Shown here piece after piece: positions 1 through 11,044 of a DNA stretch of 64,000 bases. The translations under genes were made by a program, and so were the position numbers. Source of the DNA: Zoroaster sp. YZ-2022 (lineage: Eukaryota; Echinodermata; Asteroidea; Forcipulatida; Zoroasteridae); assembly GCA_029582265.1 (NCBI GenBank), contig CM055817.1, positions 31,601,097 through 31,665,096 on the forward strand. Reading direction: 5' to 3'. The notes beneath the pieces were generated by a model that searched no databases, was not told the origin of the DNA, and saw only the letters and a program-made list of their open reading frames with translations. Each line of letters opens with the position of its first letter. Position 1 is the first letter of the stretch.

Positions 1-563
1 CCGTCGATATGTGGACAGCCCTCATATTTGACCGAGATTTTCATTGACGGCAAGGTTGTACTGTTATCTAAGTACATATGACTAAATGTAGATGGTGGAA
101 TTTCTTCCATTTCCTTTGCCCTCATTTCAGATATATTAATTCAATATTTGTTTTGTTAAAAAAATGCATAGAACTATTTCGACCGGCAAATACCATCCAA
201 ACATAAATGACAGTCAAAACGAAACGTTGGCTGATTTTATGCATTTTTCTCTAATGTCTTTTTAAAACACGTTGTTATGAGCTACAATTTGCGCAGATTG
301 TTTTTGCATCTCGTTTTTTGCAAATGTTCTGTCGCAATGTTCAATGTTCAGTGCATTTCGTCGAAACAAAATTTCCGTCAGACGTAACTTAAGTAAAGAT
401 AAATCGGTGGTTTGATTCTATGTGATTGAAATTCATGACATTACAACTTACAATTTGAGGAGGTTTTGTAGACCATCAAATGTTCCTGGTGCAAGTTCAC
501 TGATTCCGTTTTTCTGAAGATTTCTAGGATGGGAAACAAAGTAGAGTTTGACATTTAATTAAG
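1..563 (-). repeat. Arm of an inverted segmental duplication (partner 46665-47235)
   Basis: Read on the minus strand, this segment matches the plus strand at about 46665-47235 almost base for base, including the LRR exon, its splice sites and the downstream intron. Divergence is a few percent, judged by eye. The left edge is cut by the window start. The homology stops near 563, beside the LINE fragment, so the LINE may have inserted at or near the duplication edge. Confidence 0.85.
452..523 (-). CDS. Single leucine-rich-repeat exon (72 nt)
   Basis: On the minus strand a 72-nt segment is bounded by a CTAG acceptor (AG at 525-524) and a GTAAGT donor starting at 451. It encodes one 24-residue LRR of the form LxxNxIxxLxxGxFxxLxxLxxL (for example ISELAPGTFDGLQNLLK). 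One-LRR-per-exon organisation is common in extracellular LRR proteins such as Slit, LRIG and peroxidasin relatives, so this is probably an internal exon of such a gene or of a pseudogene copy. No signal peptide, cap or transmembrane exon is recognisable nearby, so the protein cannot be named. The exon is duplicated at 46708-46779 and a related one sits at 18579-18650, all with the same length and phase. Confidence 0.72.
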
Positions 564-1031
564 GCGTCGATTTCTTCCACATGTATGACCTCTACGAGTT
601 TTGGATTTAGAGTTGATTCCCAGGGATCTGATAATTGTCCAAACAGAGTGGTCAATCCTATGATTATAATGAAGAAGGTTGAAGAGTTCTGCACGGTTGT
701 AGGAAGTGCGAATAGGGCTAGAAGTTCGCTGCAGCAACACATTATCTCTAGATGTGACAACATCTTGGGGTACTGATTGTCTGATTCCAGCTTCAGGACC
801 TGGATTGGTGTGAATATCGCCTGCTTGCAATAGCTCAAGCTGGAAAGGACAGCCAGCGTTGCTGTAATAGGCAATTCTCCTGCCACAGAAGGTAGTTGTA
901 GTAGTAGTAGTATGCCTACTTAGGTTCACCACAATAAGATTGCATGAATGCACCAAGTGGCCATTGTGTTGAAGTCCACTGATGAATATAATGATGCTGG
1001 CAAAGAGTTGAAGACAGGTAATAGCCCTCAT
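555..1031 (-). mobile_element. LINE (CR1/L2-like) ORF N-terminal fragment with 2A-like motif
   Basis: This 158-codon minus-strand ORF starts with a hydrophobic, signal-like segment (residues ~1-20, containing LFASIIIFISG). A Thr run and then GDIHTNPGP follow at about residues 71-79. It ends in a basic segment with RRGHTCGRNRR. Known non-LTR retrotransposons of the CR1/L2 type in invertebrates often begin with a hydrophobic stretch and a D-x-E-x-N-P-G-P ribosome-skipping motif, followed by an Arg/Gly-rich spacer before the endonuclease domain. The endonuclease and reverse transcriptase are absent. The ORF ends at 555, next to the inverted-duplication arm, so this is a 3'-truncated piece. The motif has His where the 2A consensus has Glu. 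It could also be an unrelated secreted protein, but the tail fits a LINE better. Confidence 0.68.
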
Positions 1032-1493
1032 TGTACGTGCTTAGAGTAGATTCTCAGCATTGTCAAGTTAATACGAGGTGTATGGTTGAGCGACCAGCAC
1101 CTTGCTGTGTACAAGATGGCTACAGCTATCCCAAATGTATTGGTCAGAGTCAACTTGAAGTTTGCGGAAAAAATACTGGTAAAACAAGGACAAATCTACC
1201 AATAAATTTTGTCCTGTATAATCTCTACTGCAGAATGAATTGACTGGTTGACAAAATGAGGACTAGAAGGCTCAAAGTACACCACAAAAGTAAAGGTAGA
1301 GGAGAGGTGAACAGAGCAGCTGTTACGCGCTCAGTCACCAATACCATTCTTATTCTATGGTTATCCTGCAGTGGTTATATTCTAGTTATAGACTCAGTCT
1401 GGTTTACAGGCAGATGGCATTGAACATATGAATACATATGTCCTTATATTCAGCATTGGCCAGTGGTACTAGTTCTAATTTGCAAGATGAATT
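1032..1493. other. No gene recognised
   Basis: Only a short ORF of 70 codons with no recognisable motif is present. The part next to 1031 may be 5' untranslated sequence of the minus-strand LINE fragment. Confidence 0.5.
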
Positions 1494-1640
1494 GTAAGTA
1501 AGACTAATTGCGGTGACACCATGTGGAATCTCAATTGAGTAGTAATGAGTTCTGAAAAGAAGTGGTGGTACAACTCGACGTTTCGATCAGTATGCTCTGA
1601 TCGTCCTCAGGAGAAAGATGAATTGTATCAAATTACTGAG
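1494..1640 (+). repeat. Solo Penelope-like terminal repeat (third copy of the 9272/10637 arms)
   Basis: The block from GTAAGACTAATTGCGG to TCGTCCTCAGGA at 1494-1611 is nearly identical to the plus strand at 9272-9390 and to the reverse complement of 10519-10637. No RT or GIY-YIG coding sequence adjoins it, so it is an isolated terminal repeat. The hammerhead-like motif at 1576-1609 is retained on the minus strand. The exact right edge is uncertain. Confidence 0.75.
1576..1609 (-). ncRNA. Hammerhead-ribozyme-like motif in solo repeat
   Basis: On the minus strand this reads CTGAGGA, then a 6-bp helix GATCAG/CTGATC closed by AGCATA, then GAAACGTC. These are the parts of a minimal hammerhead with a very short helix III, as known in Penelope-like elements. 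One extra C sits between the CTGANGA box and helix II, so activity is uncertain. Confidence 0.5.
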
Positions 1641-2668
1641 CATCACCAGGGAACAAAGCAAACTGCACATCATCGTTGTTAATCAGTTGGCAAAGTTAAG
1701 TATAAAGGTCAGAATATTACAACTGACCATGATAGGAAATTAAATTCCAAAGCAGTGATAAATTGCAGCCTCTGCATTAAGCCAAATAAAACAAATGTTT
1801 ATACTTAATAGGGTTTTTTACAGTATGTAGATACATGTATTTATTATACCAAACAAATGGTTATCAGGTCTTATTGGTAGGTCGGATATGTTTTAATACA
1901 CTTTAACCCTAACTACACATAACATATTTCATTATGAACTAATTCATATCCATCAAACTACCACAGGATATAGTACAATGTAAAGCAAACCCAAACCTTT
2001 TGACTTGGACACATACAACTGTCTATTACGCCCCTTAAAAGTTTGGATGTACAAAATGGTACAGTTCCTAATACATCAAAATCAGACAGAATCATGAAAT
2101 GGATTTTTAAAAACTTTGAACAGTTAGGGTTAGGTTTCCAATTTTAGGGTTAAGTTTCCTTATTTGTGCATTACTTTTTGCGCTTTCCTATTTTTTCTCT
2201 TCAAAGACACATCTTTCAGCTCTCTATTTTTGTATTTAAGTGCACATTGAATGCGCATGCTTACAAAAATGTTTACTATTCGAGCTCGAATCCCCTCACT
2301 ACATACCCCCAGTTTTGTGTATGCACTTTGTTTGCAGATGACATTCTTGATCAAACTACTGATTCTGTCACGAGTCATGCCTTGCCTATCTAATTCTGCT
2401 ATAAATATGTTTTCACACAGAGCACAGAATTGAACAAAAGAGCTGGATGGGACAATTAGTGAACCAAAGTCAGTTTTTGTAGTGTCCTATGTTTTGTTAT
2501 GAATTAATAATTGAGAAGGTTCAGCCAAAAATGTGTCAGGAGACATTAGTGCTGCTCGACAAGTACTGCAAGGAGAAATAACTTCATGGCTTGCCATAAC
2601 TTTTCTACATAAATACCCAGCAACGTAAGAAATTGTATTCTGCTCAAATATATTAAGAGCACTTTAAG
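1641..2668. other. No gene recognised
   Basis: AT-rich sequence with overlapping short ORFs on both strands and no domain motif. Two copies of a GTTAGGGTTA(G)GTTTCC-like phrase occur near 2124-2160, too few for a telomeric or minisatellite call. Confidence 0.5.
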
Positions 2669-4306
2669 TCACAGGAACATAATGCAAACTACCAGCCACT
2701 TTGTGTCCTTGTTTTTAGATTTCTTTGAAAGACAACTTAAATTCAACAGAAATGAATCAGAGTCAGGTGCACAATTGGAACTGAGGGCTGGCTTTATGGG
2801 TTCAGCTACCATGACCATTCTTAATGCATATCGAAATTCTGAAGCTGAATGATTATCCCTGAAACCATCCTTACTTCTGATTGTCGAAAATGTGTTTTCC
2901 ACAACATCTTGATTGAACCTGCCTATCAGAAGAAATTTGATTTCATTCTTGGATTTCATTTCATCCCACATTTGAGTAATACACTCATTAAAAAATTGAA
3001 CATGCTCAGAGTTCTTAGACAGAGGTCTATGAACTTTCTTCTTTTCTTTGAAACTCCTGCAGTTGAAAGCATCAAACAGTCTGTCTATCTTTTCTACAAA
3101 TTATGCAGTGTGAACAACTTCTGCAGGCAATTTACCCAAACATGTATAAGTGTAAATTCCTGCAGCAACAGTGTGACTGAGAACTTGAGCTGCTTTATTT
3201 ACCCTCATTTTAGAGAAACTATTCAACTCAAAATGCCCCTTTGTCAATTTTGGAGCCATACGGATTGGTAAGAGGGAATCAAATTCATAGAACTGCTGAA
3301 TATATGACCATTTAGCATGTTTTGTGTCCCTATCTGAACCATCAAATCTTAGTAGATACTTCATTAAGTTTGATCTTGTGTTTTTCAGAAGGTGAGGAGG
3401 GTCGTACATACAAAATACTTTCTCTCCGTCTAATATGAAAAATGGGTTGTCAACTGAAATACCCAACAGTTTGAAGGTTTTGACATTATTTGAACCTTCG
3501 TCGCACACAACTAATTTTGGACACAGACCAATAGCCCTCAATTTGGCTAAACATGACTTTACCAGTTCAGCCTGTGTCTCTCCTGATGCAGCATCCTTTG
3601 AAAGGAAATAACCAAAAGGCTGCTTCCAATGAGAAAGCATGCCCCTGACTATGAAAACTAATGTATGGTTTGCAATGTTATTAGTTCTACCTAAGTCACC
3701 AAAGTCCTCAAAGCCTTCAATGCTGTCATTACTGATGCCATATGTCAGCCCAGAACGTAAACTCATGTCATCAAATGTGACTACACAGTATTTATCCCGT
3801 TCTTGCAATGAGGAAACCTTGTTCTTCATAACATCAAAGATTCGTTCATTGAAGCCAGGGTGGATTTCTATACTGTGTAGCCACTTTCGAAGAGAAGAAA
3901 CTGAAGGCAAAGTAAACAATTCTGGAACAAAATGTATAGGCTCAAGGGCCTTGGTGATAGAGAGATAATGCAATGACTTTATCGGTGTATGTCCACCTCC
4001 TACCCCTAGCCTTAGTACGCTTTGTGGAATTTCGGAGCTGTGAAGCAAAACATGACAGAACTGGCTCATTCAGATATTTGCTTGCGCCATCGATGAGTTC
4101 CTTGATTGTTTCAGCCCCAGACAACATGTTGTTCATCGCCGTCTGAAGATGCTGCACTTTCCTCTTGAGCCTGGTGGTCCGTACCCGTTCTCTGTGAAGA
4201 GCTCTAGTTTCATGTGATGGCTTCTCATCAGGCAAAGGTGGAGAAGTATCATCCTCATGCTGCTTGTAATAACTGTGATCGACATTGATGTGCACATCAG
4301 GAGAAA
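2669..4306 (-). pseudogene. P-element/THAP9-like transposase, main exon with breaks
   Basis: Read on the minus strand. The exon begins after an acceptor (TTTTTTGTAG, AG at 4308-4307). It first encodes a charged helical segment (RERVRTTRLKRKVQHLQ), a likely coiled coil, and then the RNase-H-like core typical of P-element transposases (CVVTFDDMSLRSG, LVVCDEGSNN, FCMYDPPHLLKNTRSN). C-terminal sequence with NQDVVENTFSTIRS matches the region known in this family as NQD-x-x-E-x-x-F. Two breaks are visible: a frame change near 3940-3960, just before the core, and a TAA at 3101-3103 after which the same frame continues to 2669. The core acidic residues look present. This is either an old transposon copy or a decayed host THAP9-type gene. 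The THAP exon lies upstream at about 4956-5145. Confidence 0.8.
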
Positions 4307-4917
4307 CTACAAAAAAGAACAACAAATTACAAACATATTTTAACTGCAAATCTTAACTAGCTACTGATCTCAGGCAAACAGTGATGTGTAAAATTTAATC
4401 AAACAAATGGATTTGTATTTTATGATACATGCCACCTTGAGTGTAACCATGGCTTATATGTACATCGTCTCTGAAACAATAATAGAAGTTTTCCTACTTA
4501 GGGGGACAACGATTGATCCATTAAAAAAAACTTGCACTAAAATATGGCTTAGGCATGAGCCAAACAATTCTTCAAGGCTCATTCTTTGTGCTAAAAGAAG
4601 AAAAGACACAGACTCCTCCCCTTCATTCTTCTATGGTTAAAGTACAAGGAAGTGTGTACAAAATTTGACCATTAATGTCATTGCAAAATGTTCACCTTAT
4701 AGGTCTCTCTTGTTGTGCAAGTGCATGGACAGTATAGTGCATCAAACCTAATCAATAAACACATATTTATTATCGACAAAGATATACCAAAGTTTAGAAG
4801 TCTCACATCTGTATTGGACAATACGTATGTATCAGGTTTGTGAACCACAGTGAATATAATTCCAAATATACAGGTAATAGCCGTTAGAAGGCCTTGAACA
4901 ATATCAACCAGATGACA

Positions 4918-5145
4918 TTAACTCAAAACTACTTGAAATTCAGTTTTACATCTACCTTTCAAACGCTTTGGAGGGATGTCGTCTTGTGCATTGATGACCT
5001 TCCTTTTCAGTGGTCTCCTTCTTGGTTCAGCTGATTTTGGTGGATTGGGAATGCTGAAAACTGTTGGAACTGCATTCCATTTGAGCCTTCTTTTCTCTGT
5101 GTTAACAAAGCGACTTGGCACAAAATGCTCGGAGCAAGGCGACAA
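4918..5145 (-). pseudogene. THAP zinc-finger domain fragment, upstream exon of the P-element-like gene
   Basis: The minus-strand ORF encodes CSEHFVPSRF and then KRRLKWNAVPTVFSIPNPP. This is the second half of a THAP domain: Cys-x-x-His, then the AVP-T-x-F block that ends it. The first Cys pair is not in this frame and is not seen upstream. A basic tail (RRRPLKRKV, PPKRLKG) follows, and a possible donor GTAGAT lies at 4955-4950. In the P-element/THAP9 family the THAP domain binds DNA ahead of the coiled coil and the transposase core, which matches the order here (THAP exon, intron ~650 bp, core exon starting at 4306). Without its first half the domain is incomplete, so it is either split over another exon or decayed. 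Confidence 0.68.
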
Positions 5146-7606
5146 TTATTGTACAGATACTACGGGGTTCTCCCTTGCAGGTCTCTACGCCTAGTGTTCT
5201 GCACCCACTGTTGGCCTCTGAAATGAGTACATAAGGGAATGTAATTGTAAAGTGAGGCCAAAATGATCAGTAGGCCTATTCCAGTAATGCAGGAAATGGA
5301 TCAGACTCAGAGTCAGAATGTCAGAACTAACATTAAACCCAACAACGTTTAAGTTCTCCTTCATAATGTATTCAAAAGAGGTCACAGCAATCTTGAGTTT
5401 AAAAATAAATTTATAAAACAAAATGTTTAAAATGAAAAATGGGAAAAAACGAAAGAAAAAAAAGTGTGCCACAATTGCGTTACGTTAACTTAGTAAAAAA
5501 AAAAAACACAGCCGATCATGCCCGATGACGATGTTATGCCATCCCGTCTGTAAAAAATGCCGTCGTGCTAGCCGTTAGAATTAAAATGAAACCATTTTTC
5601 CCTGAACTCACCTTTCTTTATTCTTTGGAAATCTGAAAAATGAAAGATTCGGACATTTCTTCTTATTGTTTTGGCAGTTAATGGCCGAGCAGAACGACAT
5701 GATGATTGTTGAATGAAAAATGGCCTCGAAAACTTAGTGCATGTATTATATAACTTAGTGCGTGCTCCGTATCCCCTTTTGCTGTAAACTTTCCACCAAT
5801 CCCCTACTTACCAGCTTGCCGAAATGGCGGCCGCTTGTCTCCATGCAAATTTCATGACGTAGATTCAGTGCTCCATCTTGCGCTTTACGATCTTTGGTGT
5901 CAACTAACTCCCACTGATTCGAGGGTGTGTGTGGCGGGGGGGGGGGGGTGGGGGTGTGCGTGTGTGTGTATATATTTCTGTACAAGATGTATCAAAACGT
6001 TCTCAACGGATTCGGATGAAATTTGCTGAATATGTTGAGTTTGTTACACGGACCAATCGATTAGGTTTTGATGAAGATCCGATTTCAGGAAAGCGTATTT
6101 TTAGGACCATATCTAACGTTTCTAACGTTAAAGTTATCGAGGATCAGTGAGCAAATAGTGTAGAACCGATGGGGCTCACTAGTTACCTATTTACTTATAA
6201 CCTAATGTTTTCATCAAGTTTAAAGAATCGTTTGTGGCTCAGGGGATTAGATGTACGACTGTCATCTCGGAGACATCGGATCAAATCCTGGGATTATCAT
6301 TTTGTTCATGTCTCTGAAAAAAGCTCTACTTTGTTATGTTTCAATTCAGGACAGGATAACGACTTAATAATGTCATACTTCCCAAAACAATTGGCAGAAG
6401 CATGGATTTACAGCAAATAGTGTCCCGAAATTATTGATGGTTTGTACCCTTCATAAATCATTGGGGCACGTAATGAAAGTATCACAATTTTCTGACAATT
6501 ATTTTGTAAAATATCTCTTTTCAAAGTATTTGTATTAATTTCTAAAAGAAAATTAGCAATATTCTACATTGCTACATCAAACAAAACTTGGAAATATGAC
6601 GAAAAACACCATTGATATATATTTTGGTAAAAGTTTGGTTCCTTCGCATTTAAGTGAATTGATTTTCTAACTCGTTTGTTTTTTTATATTGCGATTTTTA
6701 CTGATGCTAGTGAAAATTATTTATCTAATGACAATGAAGATACTATTTCCAGAGGTCAAAGTAACTGGTTCTAAATTTTACAAAAACGATTTTAATCATT
6801 TAACTATTACCCCAGTTTCTAGGAACAATTTTTTAACCTTATTAGGCCTGGGGGCACAATTTGGCCCTATGACATTTGTTATAATATTTCCAGAACGCTT
6901 TGTCCGATTACGTTGAAAATGTCTGACTTTATCGAACTATTCGTTGGGACCACCTAATGAAAAACAAAATCAATGATAATGGGTGTTGATGGTTCAAGAA
7001 TTTTTTTTTTATTTTGTGTTTATGCATAGAACTATTTTGACCGGCAAATACGATGTTCGTACTTTTGTTTCCACGCCAAACGTAAATGATAGTCAACACG
7101 AAATGAGGGTTACAGTGTGGGACTATATTTTAATTATTAGGAAATAAATGTCCCACATGTTCCTATGAGGCCTATACAATCCATTCCAGTAGCACGGTGT
7201 GCTGTTAAATCCAGATTTACATTCAACAACTGATCTGTAAACATGCCTATGATTCCGTTGTGTGGCATAGAAACAAATTCGTAATGTAAACATGATGTTC
7301 ATACTTTATCAAGTATGTTTCGCCGTCAGACGTGTTCCTCTGGGCAAACGTGAACGATCCGTGGAACATCATAGTGTTCCCATTGGAAGGTTATAAACGA
7401 AATATGTGTAAAATGTTTGAATGTTAAATTTGGTGAAAGAAATTCTTCCAGACTCAAACTTTTCAGATTGTTGATACCGCTTTGACACATTGCTCTGAAA
7501 TGCAAAAGGAAACGACATTTTATTATAAAATAAATCTAAAACTATTCATATGTTATTGGAAATGTATCATGATTTAAATTAAACAAATAAGCAAGCCCAT
7601 CATGGA
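5146..7606. other. No gene recognised; G-run and GT/TA microsatellite near 5926-5974
   Basis: No ORF here carries a recognisable motif. A G-rich run followed by GTGTGCGTGTGTGTGTATATAT occupies about 5926-5974. The phrase at 7021-7110 (GCATAGAACTATTTTGACCGGC...) resembles intron sequence at 168-230 and 47010-47070, so remnants of the same LRR-locus duplication extend here. A GCCGTCAGACG phrase near 7322 also recurs at 370-385 and 18498-18508. Confidence 0.5.
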
Positions 7607-7935
7607 GTGCCATGGTCGAGCGGTTTAGTGCATCAGATTTGTGTTCTGATGGCTGAGTCGTCAGAATGTGGGTTCGATTCCCGACCGCGACCGTGGTACT
7701 TGTGTCCTTGAGGAAGACACTTTACCATAAATGATTCTTTCCACCCAGGAATAAATGGGTACCTGTGAGGGCAGAGTTGGTTTGTTGTGTTTGATTAGCC
7801 CATAATGCGCCGAAATGAAAGCAATTGAGCTGTATACTCCCCAGGGAGCTGAGATGGTTTCTGGAATGATTTATGCGCCTGATGAGCAGGGGTAATAATG
7901 TACAGCGCTTTGATACATTTGTAGTAACCAGTCAA
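7607..7935 (+). mobile_element. tRNA-derived SINE, copy 1
   Basis: The head (7607-~7695) is tRNA-like, with an A box in TGGTCGAGCGGT, a long variable region as in tRNA-Leu or tRNA-Ser, and a B box GGGTTCGATTCC. The body continues with GTCCTTGAGGAAGACACTT and GAGCTGTATACTCCCCAGG, shared almost word for word with the copy at 46214-46577. The two RNA polymerase III boxes and shared body make this a SINE and not a tRNA gene. It has no poly-A or ATT tail, so the 3' end may be truncated. Confidence 0.85.
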
Positions 7936-9271
7936 AAAAATAACCAGAATTATTTGTTATTTGATATTTAATCATAGTTCTTATGTAATCTTGGCAAAGA
8001 GGTTTTTCTTTTGACCATGTTAAATTCAAGCATCTAATTGTTTCTTTCAATCAGCCCAGAAACTTGCCTAGACAGTGAGCCAGTTTATTGCCTTGTTTTG
8101 ATTAATATGTAGTGTATATCCAATGACTTAAATTAACCAATGAGTGTCTTTTTAATTAATATATTCACTAATTCTGCAGTTGTTAGCCAATCAGAGCCCG
8201 AATTAGTATTCCTGTTGGGGCCATGTGTCATTCCGTTGTTTTCTTTGCTGCCTTTCGTATAACACGGTGTACATGTGTATTGTCGTATCTGGATTTTTCT
8301 AGAAGTAACATTTCAGCTGTAGTTCTACGCCCATGTGTTCGTTTAATAAATACATGCCAAGCTTACGGTAGTTCTATAATGTATATAAGTTTTCTTCAAT
8401 GGACCGTAATTCTGTGTAGACATCGTACAGCAGTTGACAGCATTTAGAACATGAGTTTCTTTTGTAACTGTTTTCCTGACCATCGAGTTGTGAGCGGATT
8501 ACCGCCATTTTGTGTGTTTACATCGTGTGAGCTGAGCACCGCCATTTTTGTGTGTATACAATCGTAGGACAGCCCCGCGTAGCACGGGTCGACCACTGTT
8601 AAACCCTACTTTCGTCCCATGTGCGTTGGATGGATGATCTGGACTTCTGCAGTATTTGTTACTCCATTCCAGCACAGTAGCAGCCCCTTTTTCATGGATA
8701 CAGTTTGTTTCCACGATGAAGCAGTTTTCCCTCGCTGATGTCGGACCTCGAGGTGCATGATTTTGCTGTCGCATGATCGCAGTAGTAAACAGCAACACAT
8801 GTTCCAGGTCCATTAACTTCGATAGCGGCCATCTTATCACCTTGTCGCATCGCGTTTATCCTAACGTCATGTACTTCGGAACTTTTTGTTGCACTTTGTC
8901 ACGTGTGGAACATTTATTTCATATGAACTGAACTGAACTGAACGCAGTACCGTTGAAATTGTATCCGTTTTGTTACTTATTTTTGTATGGTACAATTGAA
9001 TCAACCACAACAACAAAGTAAACCTAGCCGTTTTCTTTTGTAATTTATAACTAAAGTGTACTCTTGTACATGTGAAGGTAATATTGACCCTCTAACATTG
9101 AGAGAATTTCTTTGCCATCTTATTTACACATTGCGAATCATTCATTACTCTTGTCAATCATATTTTGATCTCTAGTGAAGTACTTTTCACGTTTATTTAG
9201 TTCATTGTGACTATCCTTTTGCAATTTAAAGGGTTTTATTAATCACCGATTGAGAAGTGACTTAATTTACA
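7936..9271. other. No gene recognised
   Basis: Overlapping ORFs (for example 8499-8840 on the minus strand) show no domain. Around 8490-8560 the phrase ACCGCCATTTTTGTGTGT is roughly repeated. The stretch could be an old LTR or untranslated repeat, but no partner copy lies in the window. Confidence 0.45.
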
Positions 9272-9355
9272 ATAAGTAAGACTAATTGCGGTGACACCAT
9301 GTGGAATCTCAATTGAGTAGTAATTAGTTCTGAAAAGAACTGCAGGTGACAACTC

Positions 9356-9389
9356 TACGTTTCGATCAGTATGCTCTGATCGTCCTCAG
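9356..9389 (-). ncRNA. Hammerhead-ribozyme-like motif, left arm
   Basis: The minus strand here carries the same CTGAGGA / GATCAG-AGCATA-CTGATC / GAAAC layout, on the same strand as the RT remnant. The base at the expected cleavage site is A where the other two copies have C (GTA instead of GTC). A is an allowed residue in hammerheads. Confidence 0.5.
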
Positions 9390-9609
9390 GATAATGCCGG
9401 ACTCTGGAAATTGCTGCTGCTTAAGTAGACTGCTGAAGGATCATCCCATGAATGGATGCTGGAGGATTGGTTCGTTGAGGCGCGCAGGCGGGAACTGTTG
9501 AAACTAGGATACTAGGGGTTGGGGAGAGGAGTGTGTGCTCTCTGAACTGAATCAGTTGTTAACAAGCACAGGGGGAGGAGGGTGGTTGACTTAGGATATG
9601 GGAGATTCC

Positions 9610-10514
9610 TCAGTCTGGGGTGGGTATTTTGGGTATAGATGATCCTTCAGTCCGTAGAAGTGGTCGCCAAATGTCGCTGATGTAGAAGCCGATGTCCTGT
9701 GGCACAGTGTCGTGTTTGACGATCTCGATGGCCTCTGTGATGCGTCTGGGGTGCCATGTGTCGATGGGTGTGATGAGTTGGGCTGCCTGCCAGTCGATTT
9801 GGTGGTCCTTGATGTGCGAGTGCTTGACGATGGCGAAATCTCCTCTGCGGCCGTGTGCTCGGTGTTCGTTCAATCTGATGGGGAGGTTGCGTCCTGTTTC
9901 GCCGATGTACACCTTACCGCACTCACAGGGGCTCCGGTAGACACCCGCTCTGTTGTTTGGGTCCGGTTTGTCCTTGTGGGTGTGTAGAAGTCCTTGGAGT
10001 TTGCTGGGGGCTGAGTGGAACACATCGATGCCTGCTCGTCGGAGGATGCGCTGTAGTTTGTGAGACGTCGAACCTAAATAGGGGAGACAAGCAGAGAGGG
10101 TTAGATTACTTACCTTGCTTTCGGGGTTTGGAACCGGCTTCGCTGTGCTGATCTTGCTGGGATTGTAACCGTTGCGTTTGAGGGTGGTTCGGATGTGCTG
10201 TAGTTCCTTGGGAAGGCTGTCCTTGTCACAAATGTTGTAGGCGCGTTGTACGAGGGTACTGTTGACCGATGGCTTGATGCTTGGGTGATGGAAGGAGCGC
10301 TAGTTCAGGTACCGATCTGTGTGCGTGGGCTTTCTGTAGACGTTGTGGTCTAGGGAGCCGTCTGGGTTTCTGGAAATGCCAACATCAAGGAACGCGATCT
10401 TGCCGTCTTCTTCTGTTTCCATCGTGAACTTGATGCTCGGGTGTTGCTGGTTGAGATGTTGTAGAAAATCCTGGAGTATGTTTCTGCCATTTTCAGCAAT
10501 TTCCAGAGTCCGGC
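9610..10514 (-). pseudogene. Penelope-like reverse transcriptase C-terminus and GIY-YIG endonuclease
   Basis: One minus-strand frame runs from about 10514 to 9610, interrupted only by a TAG at 10302-10300. Its first part is the end of the RT domain (FLDVGISRN, then HNVYRKPTHTDRYLN), with the Arg-Lys-Pro-Thr block typical of Penelope RTs. Next is a linker, and then the GIY-YIG nuclease: GVYRSPCECGKVYIGETGR with a downstream RLNEHR and NH-type helix. The CCHH-like Cys pair in the GVY...YIG loop (SPCECGK) and downstream His residues are typical of Penelope endonucleases. The catalytic RT palm (YADD-like) is absent. With one nonsense codon and a missing N-terminus the gene is not functional. Confidence 0.88.
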
Positions 10515-10520
10515 ATTCTC

Positions 10521-10554
10521 CTGAGGACGATCAGAGCATACTGATCGAAACGTC
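10521..10554 (+). ncRNA. Hammerhead-ribozyme-like motif, right arm
   Basis: CTGAGGA is at 10521-10527, the helix II strands at 10529-10534 and 10541-10546 pair perfectly around AGCATA, and GAAACGTC follows at 10547-10554. A single C at 10528 would be bulged. Flanking CTC and GAG give a short helix I. The layout fits the minimal hammerheads known from Penelope-like elements, but the bulge means activity must be tested. Confidence 0.52.
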
Positions 10555-11044
10555 GAGTTGTACCCCCAGTTCTTTTCAGAACTAATTACTACTCAATTGA
10601 GATTCCACATGGTGTCACCGCAATTAGTCTTACTTATCATCCTCACCATGCAAAGCTACAAGTTTTACCTAATTTACAATACATTTACTCAAGTATATAT
10701 CCTTTTGTGTTTGATCATTCAATTTCTTGTTCGTGGGTCACACATTAAAACGTAGGATCCCTGCTGATATTTTTGTTGAATAATTGGAATTGATTTTTGA
10801 AGTTTGTTGCAGAAATCCTAAATTATATTCATACTCTTAACAAAAAAAACTACAAATTGGTGACCCAGACGTGATCCCACAGGCAGGAACAGCATGATCA
10901 CACACGTTTACTGATACTTGTGTATAATATCTTATGGTACAATACTGTTACTATACTGGTATCTATGGTACTATACTGGTAATCATATCCAGATATAATT
11001 CCTATCAACGTATTAACCTATGCTTGTATGTGGCACTGATAATT

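Larger units (their letters stand above)
9272..10637 (-). mobile_element. Truncated Penelope-like element with inverted terminal repeats
   Basis: Arms of about 145 bp (9272-9416 and 10493-10637) are near-identical inverted repeats and enclose a minus-strand RT/GIY-YIG coding remnant. Penelope-like elements are known for partial LTRs that may be inverted and for hammerhead motifs inside them, and both occur here. Most of the RT is missing, so this is a 5'-truncated copy. The right arm reads directly into RT coding sequence, as expected when the repeat includes part of the ORF. Confidence 0.85.

Noticed and set aside
8499..8840. 113-codon minus-strand ORF
   Set aside because: No motif, overlaps other ORFs, and has unremarkable composition.
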